Source: Henriciella sp. (GTDB lineage Bacteria > Pseudomonadota > Alphaproteobacteria > Caulobacterales > Hyphomonadaceae). From it: a DNA stretch of 35,214 nt. Every line of letters begins with the position of its first letter. Position 1 is the first letter of the stretch. Positions 8,075 to 17,467 of this stretch are shown here, piece after piece. The stretch covers positions 1 to 35,214 of the forward strand of contig NVWP01000008.1 in assembly GCA_002733705.1 (NCBI GenBank), in the 5' to 3' direction. A program made the translations under genes and the position numbers. The notes under the pieces were generated by a model. The model had not been told where the DNA came from, ran no database searches, and saw only the letters and a list, made by a program, of their open reading frames with translations.

Positions 8075-10318
8075 ATGGACAGTGCGACCGTACCTTCGAA
8101 AGACCGGTCGCCCGCAAATATGGAGCGGCGCGAGTCAGGTGCTCGCGTCAACATACCTGCGCGCGAAGACCTGGTTGAGGCCGTCCGGGCCTATTATCCG
8201 GAAGTGGATTCTGTAAGGCTTGGGCAAGCCTATGATTTCGCTAAGGAAAAGCACGGCGAACAGCTGCGCAAATCCGGCGACCCCTATTATTCCCACCCAG
8301 TCCAGGTCGCGATGCTCCTGGCAGCGCTTCAGCTCGATCAGTGCACCGTCATGGCCGGTCTCCTGCACGATACGGTCGAAGACTGCGACGTCTCGCTCGA
8401 GGAGATAGATCAACGGTTCGGCACTGATGTGGCTGAGCTGGTGGATGGTGTCACGAAGCTCGGCAAGCTCGACTATAAATCCGAGAAGTCCAAGCAGGCC
8501 GAGAACTTCCAGAAATTCATTCTGGCGACGGTGCATGACATTCGTGTTCTGCTGGTGAAGCTCACCGACAGACTTCACAATATGCGCACCCTTCATTTTG
8601 TGCCGAAGGAAGAGTCCCGCCGCCGTATCGCGGGCGAGACGCTGGAGATCTATGCCCCGCTTGCCCGCCGGGTGGGTCTTTACCAGGTCGCCTCGGAACT
8701 TGAAGACCTCGGCTTTCATCATGTGAACCCGGCGGCGCGCGAAAGCATTGTCCTCAAGCTCGAAGAGCTGATGTCGGAAAATGCCGACGATCTTGAGCGC
8801 ATCCGCTTCGCCATCAAACAGGTGGTCGCAGAGCAGGGGATAGAGGCGCGGATCAAGGGGCGGCGCAAACAGCCTTATTCAATCTGGCGCAAACTGGAGC
8901 GAAAATCGATTTCCTTCCGGGATGTTGCCGACATTTTCGGCTTCCGCGTCATCGTCAACGATGTGCGCGAATGCTACCAGCTGCTCGGCGCCTTCCACAC
9001 CGTTTGGGCCTGCCTGCCAGACCGGTTCAGGGACTTCATTTCGGTGCCCAAGCCGAACGGCTATGCCTCGATCCATACGACCGTCCGGGCGTCAGGAAAC
9101 CGGCTGGTCGAACTACAGATCCGCACCGAGGAAATGGACCGTACCGCCGAGCATGGTGTGGCCGCCCACTGGACCTACAAGAACAGCGAATACGGCTTCG
9201 ACCTTGAATCCTCCAAGGCAGCAGGCCTCGACCCCAGCATCAACCTGCGGGCATTTGGCGAATTGCTGGCCGATGGCGCTGAGCCTGATGAGTTTCTTGA
9301 GCATGCCAAGCTCGAAATGTACCGCGAGCACGCCTTCGTCTTCACGCCGAAGGGGCGCCTCATCATCCTGCCGAGCGGGGCGATGCCTCTCGACTTTGCC
9401 TATGCGGTTCACACGGCGGTTGGCGATACGTGTGATGGTGTAAAGATCAACGGGGTAGACCGTACGCTCCGTACGCCGCTGAAAAACGGTGACGTTGTCG
9501 AGATTTTGCGCCGCGAGGAGTCGCGTCCTGTGGTAGGCTGGGAAGCGCTGACGGTCACAGGCCGGGCACGGTCTGCCATCCGCCGGCTCATCCGCGGACG
9601 TGAGCAGATTGAATTCGTGAAGCTCGGGCGCGCGCTCATCGACCGGGATCTTCGCCGGGCGGGGATCGACCCTATCGAGATCGACATGGTTCGTGTGGCC
9701 CGCCGTGCCGAATTTGAATCTGCGGAAGACCTTGCCGAAGCGATTGGCCGGGGCCGTTACGAGACATCCGAATTCATCCGCACCGCTTTCCCGGGCCATG
9801 AACCTGCCGCGCTCAATCCGCAGGACCGCACCCTGATCGATGATGAATATGCCAGCCAGATGATTGCGGGCGAGGATTTGACCCCGGGTGTCACGCTGCA
9901 CCTTGGTGAATGCTGCCACCCGATCCCTGGTGACCGCATCATTGGTCTGCGCGAACCTGAAAAAGGCCTCGTCATCCATACGATCTTCTGCCGCAAGGTC
10001 GCCGATTTCGAGGACCGTCCGGATCTCTGGGTGGACCTGCGCTGGAATGAGGTTGCCAAACAGGGCGTGGTTGCTGTCGGCCGCATTGGCGTGCAGGCGG
10101 TGAACAAGCCGGGCGTCATGGCGCTACAGTGTTCTGCGGTGGCCCAGGCGGGCGGGAACATCACCCGGGTGGAAACGGGTGAACGGGCAGCTGATTTTCT
10201 TCAGCTCATCTTCGATATCGAGGTTGAGGACTTGCGCCATCTCGAGCACATAAGGGCCGCATTGCGTTCGCTCGCCGTCGTGGAGAGCGTCGAGCGGATC
10301 GAGGAGACGACCAATTGA
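8075..10318 (+). CDS. rsh: Bifunctional (p)ppGpp synthetase/hydrolase, RelA/SpoT family
   Basis: About 747 residues. It makes and degrades ppGpp/pppGpp, the stringent-response alarmones. Domains in order: HD hydrolase (YYSHPVQVA and the intact LLHDTVED near residue 98), synthetase domain ([34 protein letters not shown]), TGS ([21 protein letters not shown]) and a C-terminal ACT domain ([17 protein letters not shown]). With the hydrolase motif intact it should be bifunctional, as expected where a single Rsh enzyme serves the cell. No clear ribosome-binding site precedes either the ATG at 8075 or the one at 8120; 8075 is chosen for the length. An upstream TTG inside rpoZ is unlikely. It overlaps pyrE by four bases. 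Confidence 0.94.
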   Translation: MDSATVPSKDRSPANMERRESGARVNIPAREDLVEAVRAYYPEVDSVRLGQAYDFAKEKHGEQLRKSGDPYYSHPVQVAMLLAALQLDQCTVMAGLLHDTVEDCDVSLEEIDQRFGTDVAELVDGVTKLGKLDYKSEKSKQAENFQKFILATVHDIRVLLVKLTDRLHNMRTLHFVPKEESRRRIAGETLEIYAPLARRVGLYQVASELEDLGFHHVNPAARESIVLKLEELMSENADDLERIRFAIKQVVAEQGIEARIKGRRKQPYSIWRKLERKSISFRDVADIFGFRVIVNDVRECYQLLGAFHTVWACLPDRFRDFISVPKPNGYASIHTTVRASGNRLVELQIRTEEMDRTAEHGVAAHWTYKNSEYGFDLESSKAAGLDPSINLRAFGELLADGAEPDEFLEHAKLEMYREHAFVFTPKGRLIILPSGAMPLDFAYAVHTAVGDTCDGVKINGVDRTLRTPLKNGDVVEILRREESRPVVGWEALTVTGRARSAIRRLIRGREQIEFVKLGRALIDRDLRRAGIDPIEIDMVRVARRAEFESAEDLAEAIGRGRYETSEFIRTAFPGHEPAALNPQDRTLIDDEYASQMIAGEDLTPGVTLHLGECCHPIPGDRIIGLREPEKGLVIHTIFCRKVADFEDRPDLWVDLRWNEVAKQGVVAVGRIGVQAVNKPGVMALQCSAVAQAGGNITRVETGERAADFLQLIFDIEVEDLRHLEHIRAALRSLAVVESVERIEETTN

Positions 10319-10896
10319 CCAATGACGATGTACTCGACTGTTTCCGCGAAGCCGGTGCATTGCTCGAAGGTCATTTCATTCTTTCATCCGGCCGCCGCAG
10401 CCCGGTCTTTCTCCAGAAGGCGCTGGTCTTCTCGCAGCCGGAGCTTGCCGAACGTCTCTGTAAGGCGCTTGCAGAGAAAGTGACGGCAAAATTCGGGAAG
10501 ATTGATGTTGTAGCAGGGCCTGCGGTCGGCGGCATTATTCCCGGATACGAACTTGCACGCCAGCTTGGCTGCCGCTCCATCTTCGCCGAACGGGTCGATG
10601 GTGAGCTTCAGTTCAGGCGCGGCTTTTCCATCGCCGAAGGTGAGACAATCCTGATTGCCGAGGACATTGTGACGACTGGTCTCTCCTTCAGGGAGACGGT
10701 GACGGCGCTGGGCAAGCTGCCGGGCAAGGTCGTCGGCGGGTCCTGTGTCATTGATCGCTCCAATGGCCGTGCTGATGTCGGGTGTGAACTGGTCTCGCTC
10801 GCGAAAGTGGATTTCCCGGACTATGACCCTGATGACCTGCCGGATGATCTCAAGGCCATCCCGCCGGTCAAGCCCGGCAGCCGTGGCCTTGCCTGA
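10315..10896 (+). CDS. pyrE: Orotate phosphoribosyltransferase
   Basis: 193 residues. It converts orotate and PRPP to OMP in pyrimidine synthesis. The PRPP-binding motif [14 protein letters not shown] is present (the family usually reads VEDVxTTGxS), as is the flexible-loop region ([26 protein letters not shown]). The start is TTG at 10315, overlapping the rsh stop as TTGA. AGGAG lies 8 bases upstream of it, and no in-frame ATG sits nearby. The rare start codon may keep expression low relative to its coupled neighbours. Confidence 0.93.
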   Translation: MTNDDVLDCFREAGALLEGHFILSSGRRSPVFLQKALVFSQPELAERLCKALAEKVTAKFGKIDVVAGPAVGGIIPGYELARQLGCRSIFAERVDGELQFRRGFSIAEGETILIAEDIVTTGLSFRETVTALGKLPGKVVGGSCVIDRSNGRADVGCELVSLAKVDFPDYDPDDLPDDLKAIPPVKPGSRGLA

Positions 10897-10910
10897 AGGA
10901 GCGCGCGCTC

Positions 10911-11324
10911 ATGATCATCGGTATGGGCAATGACCTTTGCAATATTGAGCGGATCGAGAAGTCGATTGCCCGCTTTGGCGACCGCTTCAAGCAACGCTGT
11001 TTCACCGAAACGGAGATCGCGCTCGCCGAACGCCGCCGCCGGTCTGCCGAGACCTATGCCAAACGGTTCGCTGCCAAGGAGGCGTGTGCAAAGGCGCTTG
11101 GCACAGGTGTGCCGCGCCGGGGCGTGCACTGGAAACATATGGGCGTGGTGAATTTGCCGACCGGCAAACCGACCATGGCGCTGACGGGCGGAGCGGCCAC
11201 GCGCCTGGCCGAAATGTTGCCCGCAGGTCATGAAGCCCTCATCCACCTGACCATCACCGACGACCATCCATGGGCATCGGCGGTTGTCATTATCGAGGCC
11301 ATGCCCTTAGAAGCGCGCTCATGA
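10911..11324 (+). CDS. acpS: Holo-[acyl-carrier-protein] synthase
   Basis: 137 residues. It transfers 4'-phosphopantetheine from CoA to acyl carrier protein. The N-terminal signature [16 protein letters not shown] carries the catalytic Asp, and the second motif [18 protein letters not shown] carries the magnesium-binding Glu and the Lys of the KEA motif. A good AAGGAG ribosome-binding site precedes the ATG. It follows pyrE by 14 bases and overlaps rnc by ATGA. In many alphaproteobacteria pdxJ lies before acpS and lepB after it; both are absent here. Confidence 0.94.
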   Translation: MIIGMGNDLCNIERIEKSIARFGDRFKQRCFTETEIALAERRRRSAETYAKRFAAKEACAKALGTGVPRRGVHWKHMGVVNLPTGKPTMALTGGAATRLAEMLPAGHEALIHLTITDDHPWASAVVIIEAMPLEARS

Positions 11325-12091
11325 AACCCGCCCGCCCGAAACGCACACGACTGCGCGCCTCCGCAAAGGCGCTGAAGCGCAAGCGTCCTGAGCTTTCAAG
11401 CGATGACCGCAAGGCGCTTGAGGGCAAGCTTGGCTACACCTTCCGTACTGTCGAATGGCTGCACCGGGCGCTGACGCATCCAAGCCTGATCGACAATTAT
11501 GACGGCGATGCGCAGTTCTCGAACCAGCGGCTGGAATTCCTGGGCGACCGGGTGCTTGGCCTCGTCATGGCCGAGATGCTGATCGCGAAATTCCCCTCAG
11601 AGCGCGAAGGCTATCTCACGCGTATCTTCCATCAGCTGGTCAGCGGTGAAGCCTGCGCGGAAGTTGGCGAGGCGATAGGGTTACGGCCTTTCCTCTTCCT
11701 CGACGCGTCGATGGAGAACAATAAGCGCGGCAGCTATGACAAGAGCGTGGCCGACGCCATTGAGGCCATTATCGCAGCGATTTACCGCGATGGGGGCATG
11801 GAAGCAGCGCGCGCCTTTATCAGCCGTCACTGGATCATGGAGCTTGTCGAGCGGGAGATCTCGCAGCAGAACCCGAAAACAAGGCTGAGTGACTGGTGCG
11901 GCGCAAATCGTGCGCCTTATGCGACTTATGATATCATAGAGCGGTCGGGCCCTGACCATGAGCCTGTCTTTCTGGTCGAGGCGAAGGTTGAGGGCCGGGG
12001 CGCTGCACGCGACAAGGGCCGCTCCAGGCAGGAAGCTGAAATGGCTGCGGCCGACCGTCTATTAAGGGATCTGATCCGCAATGCAGGCTGA
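11321..12091 (+). CDS. rnc: Ribonuclease III
   Basis: 256 residues. RNase III cuts double-stranded RNA, including the rRNA precursor. The catalytic helix reads [20 protein letters not shown] (Glu and Asp ligands kept; the usual Ser after GD is Arg) and the second site is [21 protein letters not shown] dsRNA-binding domain follows ([10 protein letters not shown] through [14 protein letters not shown]). The N-terminus has a short basic extension ([20 protein letters not shown]). The start at 11321 gives ATGA coupling with acpS. Its 3' end overlaps era by 11 bases. Confidence 0.95.
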   Translation: MKPARPKRTRLRASAKALKRKRPELSSDDRKALEGKLGYTFRTVEWLHRALTHPSLIDNYDGDAQFSNQRLEFLGDRVLGLVMAEMLIAKFPSEREGYLTRIFHQLVSGEACAEVGEAIGLRPFLFLDASMENNKRGSYDKSVADAIEAIIAAIYRDGGMEAARAFISRHWIMELVEREISQQNPKTRLSDWCGANRAPYATYDIIERSGPDHEPVFLVEAKVEGRGAARDKGRSRQEAEMAAADRLLRDLIRNAG

Positions 12092-13028
12092 AGACATCAA
12101 CCGCGCAGGCTTTGTCGCCGTTATCGGCGCGCCCAATGCCGGCAAGTCCACACTGACCAATGCCATTGTCGGCACCAAGGTGGCCATCGTGACCCACAAG
12201 GTGCAGACCACCCGCTTCCCGGTGCGGGGCGTTGCGCATGCTGGCGACGCACAGCTCGTGATCGTCGACACACCCGGCATCTTTGGCGCGAAGAAGCGGC
12301 TCGACCGCGCCATGGTAAAGTCTGCATGGACGGGGGCAGACGATGCCGACGCCGTGGTCCATTTGATCGACGCGGCCGCCTGGATCGCCGAACGCAAGGG
12401 CAAGGCCGCGCCAGCGCAGACGAAATCGGTTGAGGATGACCGAGATGTCATCCGCACGCTGAAACAGACCGGACGAAAGGTCATCCTCGCCCTCAACAAG
12501 ATCGACCTTTTCCCGCATGAGGAAGTCCTGCCCTTGATCTCGCACTTCAATGAGGAGGGCGCCTATAGCGACATCTTCATGATCTCGGCAGAGAATGGCG
12601 ACGGGTTAGACCGGCTGCTCGAGCACGTTGCCGCTCAGATGCCCGAAGGCCCGGCCATGTTCCCGCCGGATCAGTCGGCAGATATTCCGATGCGGCTGCT
12701 GGCGGCAGAGATTACACGCGAAAAGCTGATGCTCCGCCTGCATGAGGAGCTGCCCTACCAGCTCACCGTGGAAACCGAGACCTGGGAAGACTTCCAGAAC
12801 GGCGATGTGCGGATCGAACAGGCCGTTATCGTCGGCCGCGACAATCACAAGTCCATGGTCCTCGGCAAGAATGGCCAGACGATCAAATGGGTCAGCAAGG
12901 CCGCGCGGGAAGAGCTCGGCAAGCTGCTCGATACCCGCGTCCACCTCTTCCTCTTTGTGAAGGTGGACGAGAAGTGGCAGGAAAAGCGCGAAAGCTATTC
13001 CCATCTTGGGCTGGAGTTCGATAGCTGA
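12081..13028 (+). CDS. era: GTPase Era
   Basis: 315 residues. Era binds the 3' end of 16S rRNA and assists 30S assembly. G1 is GAPNAGKST, the switch region contains VQTTRFPVRG (G2), G3 is DTPGI, G4 is NKID, and the C-terminal KH domain contains VIVGRDNHKSMVLGKNGQTIK. The stretch before G4 is lysine-rich and longer than in some homologues (AERKGKAAPAQTKSVEDD). Coupled to rnc upstream (11-base overlap) and recO downstream (TGATG). Confidence 0.95.
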   Translation: MQAEDINRAGFVAVIGAPNAGKSTLTNAIVGTKVAIVTHKVQTTRFPVRGVAHAGDAQLVIVDTPGIFGAKKRLDRAMVKSAWTGADDADAVVHLIDAAAWIAERKGKAAPAQTKSVEDDRDVIRTLKQTGRKVILALNKIDLFPHEEVLPLISHFNEEGAYSDIFMISAENGDGLDRLLEHVAAQMPEGPAMFPPDQSADIPMRLLAAEITREKLMLRLHEELPYQLTVETETWEDFQNGDVRIEQAVIVGRDNHKSMVLGKNGQTIKWVSKAAREELGKLLDTRVHLFLFVKVDEKWQEKRESYSHLGLEFDS

Positions 13029-13765
13029 TGCAATGGCGCGATGAGGGCCTTGTCCTCGGCGGCCGTAAATTCGGCGAAAGCGGACTGATCCTCGATGTGC
13101 TGACCCGAGAGCGCGGGCGCCGTTCCGGTCTCGTCTATGGCGGTGCCTCGCGCAAGAAGCGCGCCCAGTATGAGCCTGGCAATACGGTGGACCTGTCCTG
13201 GTCTGGACGCCTTGAGGAACAGCTCGGACGCTTCGATGTGGCCGAAAGCTCCCGCCAGCGCGCTTCGCGTCTGATTGACCTGCCGCTGGCTCTCAATGCT
13301 GTTGCCTCCATCTGCGCGCTTCTGCGCGGCGCCCTGAATGAGGGCGATCATGCCGGCTCCGCCCTTTATGATGCGACGGAGATGCTGCTCGACCGGCTGG
13401 ATGAAGATGCGATCTGGCCGGCGCTCTATGTACGCTGGGAGCTTGGTTTGCTCTCCATGCTCGGTTTCGGACTGGACCTTGAAGCCTGCGCCGTCAGCGG
13501 CGCCAATGACGGGCTGACCCATGTTTCGCCGCGGACCGGCCGCGCGGTGAAGGGGTCGGAGGCGGAAGAATATGTCGACCGGCTATTCATCCTGCCGAAC
13601 TTCCTGATCGATGCGCGCGCGCCGGCAGGGCAGGCCGATATCGCGCATGGTCTAGACCTTACCGGTCATTTCATCGAGCGCCGTCTCTTCAACACGATGA
13701 ACCGCGACATGCCGGAAGCGCGCCGGCGTCTTGCGGCAAAGCTTGCCCGGCCCGCCAGCCCCTAG
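13028..13765 (+). CDS. recO: DNA repair protein RecO
   Basis: 245 residues. RecO loads RecA onto SSB-coated DNA in the RecFOR pathway. The N-terminal OB-fold begins with MQWRDEGLVLGGRKFGESG, and YGGASRKKRAQYEPGN follows; the all-helical C-terminal domain ends with ERRLFN and a basic tail. Overlaps era by one base (TGATG) and converges on the extensin-like gene with a 4-base overlap of the two stop codons. Confidence 0.92.
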   Translation: MQWRDEGLVLGGRKFGESGLILDVLTRERGRRSGLVYGGASRKKRAQYEPGNTVDLSWSGRLEEQLGRFDVAESSRQRASRLIDLPLALNAVASICALLRGALNEGDHAGSALYDATEMLLDRLDEDAIWPALYVRWELGLLSMLGFGLDLEACAVSGANDGLTHVSPRTGRAVKGSEAEEYVDRLFILPNFLIDARAPAGQADIAHGLDLTGHFIERRLFNTMNRDMPEARRRLAAKLARPASP

Positions 13766-14460
13766 CGGCAGATGCTGGCGCCGCCCATGTCGAAGTGAAA
13801 ATGGTCGGCATGCGCCGCATTGTAGTCGGGACCGAGAACGACAGAAAATAGCTGGCAGGCCCCGCCATGCACCTCCTCCAGGAACTCTCCGAGCTCACTG
13901 TCTTCGCGCCAGTGCTGGCGCACCTCGATGACGCGCCCGTCGGCCAGACGAAAGCCGCGAATGTCGATGGCATTGGCGCGGCCATGCTCGCTGAGCCGGC
14001 TGGCACCGGCAATATTGCGGCAGGAGAAGGAGCCATAGGAAAGGATACGGTCGACCTCCTCGCCGAGGATGGCTTCTGCCGCCGGGGCCACCACTTCACG
14101 TTCCCAGACATAGAGCGAGGCGGTCTGGGCGCAGGTCATCTTCAGCGGCGCGACGGAGTAGGGGTAGGCAGACCTGTCCAGCGTCAGCGGCCGTTTCAGC
14201 GGGCAGCGGTCCGTTCCGCTGCCTTCGGGCAGAGCGGTGTAAGCGACACCGGCGCGGTCCAGAAGCCGATAACACTGGTCGGTGTCGCCTTTGAGGCGGG
14301 CAAGCTTCAAGGGCGTTGCCAGGCCAATAGGATCATTCAGGCTGAGCGGACGCAAAGGGTTGTGCTGAACCGGGACATAGGCGTTGAACGCGATCACTGC
14401 CAAAAGCAGCGCCGCAACGACACCTACCTGTTTAATCACGCGCTCAACCGTGCTGATCAT
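13762..14460 (-). CDS. Extensin-like C-terminal domain protein (envelope)
   Basis: 232 residues with an N-terminal membrane anchor (VGVVAALLLAVIAFNAY) and a periplasmic extensin-like domain (PF06904). The recognisable motifs are SYGSFSCRN, SEHGRANAIDI and HADHFHFDM, whose conserved His and Asp residues resemble the metal-binding set of LAS/M15-type peptidoglycan enzymes. Cysteines in CYRLL, RCPLK, MTCAQ and FSCRN may form disulfides. Function in bacteria is not established; cell-wall binding or remodelling is inferred. Its start lies 79 bases from parC on the other strand. Confidence 0.85.
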   Translation of the reverse strand: MISTVERVIKQVGVVAALLLAVIAFNAYVPVQHNPLRPLSLNDPIGLATPLKLARLKGDTDQCYRLLDRAGVAYTALPEGSGTDRCPLKRPLTLDRSAYPYSVAPLKMTCAQTASLYVWEREVVAPAAEAILGEEVDRILSYGSFSCRNIAGASRLSEHGRANAIDIRGFRLADGRVIEVRQHWREDSELGEFLEEVHGGACQLFSVVLGPDYNAAHADHFHFDMGGASICR

Positions 14461-14539
14461 TTCTTATAATCGTCCGTCATTCTGATAGAGTCAGAGGCTG
14501 AGCCTGATTCCTCCACAGGCAGAGCCCGAAGGAGCCACT

Positions 14540-16774
14540 ATGTCCGACCTTCTGGACCCCGAAGATGGCAAGATCATCAATGAGCCGCTAAGTGAAGCCC
14601 TCACCAAGCGCTACCTTGCCTATGCCTTGTCGACCATCACGTCGCGCGCCCTTCCGGATGTGCGCGACGGCCTGAAGCCCGTTCAGCGCCGTATCCTTTA
14701 CGGCATGCGCGAACTTAAGCTCGATCCGGAATCCGGCTACCGTAAATGTGCGAAAATCGTCGGTGACGTGATGGGTAACTTCCACCCGCACGGCGACAGC
14801 GCCATCTATGACACGCTTGTCCGGCTCGCCCAGGATTTTTCCGTCCGGTACCCACTGGTCGACGGACAGGGCAATTTCGGCAATATCGACGGCGATAATG
14901 CGGCCGCCTACCGGTATACCGAAGCGCGGATGACAGCGGCGGCGAAGCTCCTGCTTGAGGGGCTGAATGAGGACGCGGTCGACTTCAAGGACAACTACTC
15001 CGAAACTGACCGGGAGCCGGTCGTTTTGCCTGCCGGGTATCCCAACCTCCTGGCAAATGGCGCCTCCGGTATTGCGGTCGGCATGGCGACCTCCATCCCG
15101 CCGCACAATGTCGCCGAGGTCATCGATGCTGCGCTTCTGCTGATCGAAGACCGCGATACGCCGATCACCGAACTGATGAACGTCATGCCCGGGCCGGACT
15201 TTCCGACGGGCGGGGTGATCGTTGAACCCCGTAGCGCCATCCGCGAAGCCTATGAAACAGGCCGGGGCGGCTTCCGTATCCGCGCGCGCTGGTCGGTTGA
15301 GGACCTTGGCCGGGGGACCTGGCAGATCGTGGTCACGGAAATCCCGTACCAGGTCCAGAAATCCCGCCTGATCGAAAAGCTTGCAGAGCTGATCGAGACC
15401 AAGAAGGCGCCGCTTCTCAGCGATGTTCGTGATGAGAGCGCCGAAGATATCCGTATCGTGCTTGAGCCGCGCGCGAAGACCGTCGACCCCGACGTGATGA
15501 TGGAGAGCCTGTTCAAGCTCTGCGACCTGGAATCGCGCTTCTCCATGAACATGAACGTCCTGGACCGCGGCGCCCCCAAGGTGATGAGCCTGCGCGAAGT
15601 GATCATTGCCTATCTCGATCACCGCCGCGAAGTCGTGAACCGCCGGGCCCGTTTCCGCCTCGACAAGATCGAAAAGCGCCTTCATCTGCTTGAAGGCTAT
15701 CTCATCGCCTACCTCAATATCGATGAGGTGATCCGCATCATCCGCGAGGAAGATGAGCCCAAGCAGGAGCTGATGCAGCGCTTTGAGCTGACCGATACGC
15801 AGGCCGAAGCGATCCTCAACCTTCGTCTGCGCGCCCTGCGCAAGCTCGAAGAGATGCAGATCAAGAAGGAGCATGAAGAGCTTCAGGAAGAGCGCGCCGA
15901 CATCGAAGCTCTGCTCGGCTCGTCGCGCCGCCAGTGGACCAAGGTCGGCAAGGAGCTGAAAGAAGCCCGCAAGGCGTTCGACCCGGGCACGGAGCTTGGC
16001 AAACGCCGCGCCACCTTTGAGGATGCGCCGGAAATCGACCTTTCCGCTGCGCTCGAAGCGTCTACGCCGAAAGAACCGCTGACAGTGGTCCTCTCATCTA
16101 TGGGCTGGATTCGCGGCATGAAGGGCCACGGCCTCGATCTCGAAACAACCAAGTTCAAGGAAGGCGACAGCCTCTATCTGAGCGAGGAAGTGCAGACGAC
16201 CGACAAGCTCGTCCTTCTCGCAAGTGATGGGCGTGCCTTCACCATGACATGCGACAAGCTTCCAGGCGGGCGCGGGCATGGTGAACCGATCCGCCTTTCC
16301 ATAGATCTTGAGGACAATATCGAGATTGTCGACATGTTCCGCCTCGATACCTCCCGCAAGCGGCTGATGGCATCCGATATCGGCTATGGCTTCATTGTGC
16401 CGGAAAGCGAGCTTGAATCGAACCGCAAGGCCGGCAAGTCAGTCGTGAATACGGGCGGGGGCAATTTGCTCGTCAGCTATCCTGTCGATGGCGACCAGAT
16501 TGCCGTGATCGGGACCAACAAGAAGCTCCTGATTTTCCCGCTGGAAGAGTTGCCTGAAATGGCGCGTGGCAAAGGCGTCAAACTCCAGGCCTATCGAGGC
16601 AAAGACAAGCTCGCAGATGCCAAGACATTCACCGCAGAGGAAGGCTTTGCGGTGACAGATGCGGCTGGCCGCTCGCGGACATTCCCTGACTGGGAAGAGT
16701 GGCTCGGCAAGCGCGCACAGGCCGGCAAGGCTGCGCCAAGAGGCTTTCCGAAATCCGGCACATTCACCGGCTAG
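14540..16774 (+). CDS. parC: DNA topoisomerase IV subunit A (ParC)
   Basis: 744 residues. ParC holds the breakage-reunion active site of topoisomerase IV. The quinolone-resistance region is visible (HPHGDSAIYDTLVRLAQDF) and the catalytic tyrosine sits in AAYRYTEARMT. Next come the coiled-coil/tower segment, the LNLRLRALRKLEEMQI element and a shortened C-terminal beta-pinwheel (blades around MGWIRGMKGHGL and GGRGHGEPIRLS), typical of ParC. AAGGAG lies a few bases before the ATG. The neighbouring order recO, extensin-like, parC agrees with alphaproteobacterial synteny. Confidence 0.95.
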   Translation: MSDLLDPEDGKIINEPLSEALTKRYLAYALSTITSRALPDVRDGLKPVQRRILYGMRELKLDPESGYRKCAKIVGDVMGNFHPHGDSAIYDTLVRLAQDFSVRYPLVDGQGNFGNIDGDNAAAYRYTEARMTAAAKLLLEGLNEDAVDFKDNYSETDREPVVLPAGYPNLLANGASGIAVGMATSIPPHNVAEVIDAALLLIEDRDTPITELMNVMPGPDFPTGGVIVEPRSAIREAYETGRGGFRIRARWSVEDLGRGTWQIVVTEIPYQVQKSRLIEKLAELIETKKAPLLSDVRDESAEDIRIVLEPRAKTVDPDVMMESLFKLCDLESRFSMNMNVLDRGAPKVMSLREVIIAYLDHRREVVNRRARFRLDKIEKRLHLLEGYLIAYLNIDEVIRIIREEDEPKQELMQRFELTDTQAEAILNLRLRALRKLEEMQIKKEHEELQEERADIEALLGSSRRQWTKVGKELKEARKAFDPGTELGKRRATFEDAPEIDLSAALEASTPKEPLTVVLSSMGWIRGMKGHGLDLETTKFKEGDSLYLSEEVQTTDKLVLLASDGRAFTMTCDKLPGGRGHGEPIRLSIDLEDNIEIVDMFRLDTSRKRLMASDIGYGFIVPESELESNRKAGKSVVNTGGGNLLVSYPVDGDQIAVIGTNKKLLIFPLEELPEMARGKGVKLQAYRGKDKLADAKTFTAEEGFAVTDAAGRSRTFPDWEEWLGKRAQAGKAAPRGFPKSGTFTG

Positions 16775-16823
16775 CTTGTCACGCAGAAGAGGCGGGTTTA
16801 CTCATCCCGTCGGGGCGTATTTC

Positions 16824-16839
16824 GAGGTGGAGGGACCTC
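16824..16839 (+). promoter_or_regulatory. Hairpin presenting the lemA ribosome-binding site in its loop
   Basis: GAGGT (16824-16828) pairs with ACCTC (16835-16839); the 6-base loop GGAGGG contains the whole Shine-Dalgarno sequence, 7 bases from the ATG at 16841. A TTGTCA box at 16776-16781 could be the -35 of a weak promoter. Confidence 0.4.
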
Positions 16840-16840
16840 C

Positions 16841-17401
16841 ATGACATTTATCTATATTCTTATCGGGGCGATGGCGATCGTGGTCGTCTTCCTGATCGGT
16901 ATCTACAATTCGCTGGTCGCCAAGCGGCAGCGCTGCAATCAGGCTTTCGCGGACATCGACGTCCAGCTGAAGCAGCGCCAGAACCTGATCCCCAATCTCG
17001 TGGAGACGGTGAAAGGCTATGCCAGCCATGAACGCCAGACGCTCGAAGAGGTGGTCCAGGCGCGCAATTCAGCCGTGGCGGCGCAGTCGCCAGGTGAGAT
17101 GGCACAGGCTGAAGGCGCCCTCACCAGCGCGCTTGGCCGTCTCTTTGCGCTTTCCGAATCCTATCCCGATCTCAAGGCGAATGAGAACTTCAAGGATCTG
17201 CAGGATGAGCTGTCGGTCATCGAGGACAAGCTCGCCGCCGCGCGCCGCTTCTACAATGCTGCCGTACAGGACTATAACACCTCGCGCGAGCAATTCCCCA
17301 ATTCCATCGTCGCGGGCATGTTCAATTTCGAGGAACGTGAATTCTTCGACCTTGGCGGCGACCGCACGGCGCTTTCAAATGTGCCGGAAGTGAAGTTCTA
17401 G
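16841..17401 (+). CDS. LemA family membrane protein
   Basis: 186 residues: one N-terminal membrane helix (IYILIGAMAIVVVFLIGIYNSL) with a short outside end, then a cytoplasmic or periplasmic helical bundle. Family signatures include QRCNQAFADIDVQLKQRQNLIPNLVETVKGY, FPNSIVAGMFNF and a C-terminal FFDLG. LemA proteins have no settled function; many sit beside TPM-domain or M48 protease genes, but none lies here, so this is a solitary copy. It is closed by a strong terminator. Confidence 0.9.
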   Translation: MTFIYILIGAMAIVVVFLIGIYNSLVAKRQRCNQAFADIDVQLKQRQNLIPNLVETVKGYASHERQTLEEVVQARNSAVAAQSPGEMAQAEGALTSALGRLFALSESYPDLKANENFKDLQDELSVIEDKLAAARRFYNAAVQDYNTSREQFPNSIVAGMFNFEEREFFDLGGDRTALSNVPEVKF

Positions 17402-17431
17402 GCAGTCAGATACAATCGTGACCCGTTTAGA

Positions 17432-17467
17432 ATCCCGGTCTTTCCGTTTGAAAGACCGGGATTTTTC
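17432..17467 (+). terminator. Strong intrinsic terminator after the lemA-family gene
   Basis: ATCCCGGTCTTT (17432-17443) pairs with AAAGACCGGGAT (17451-17462), a 12-base perfect stem with a 7-base loop, followed by TTTTCT. The U-run is on the plus strand only, so it mainly ends lemA transcription; it also separates the convergent TRAP operon. Confidence 0.9.

Noticed and set aside
14465-14470. TATAAT as the parC -10 box
   Set aside because: No acceptable -35 sequence lies 16-18 bases upstream on the plus strand.
14588-15874. A 428-residue minus-strand open frame
   Set aside because: Antisense to parC with no recognisable domain.
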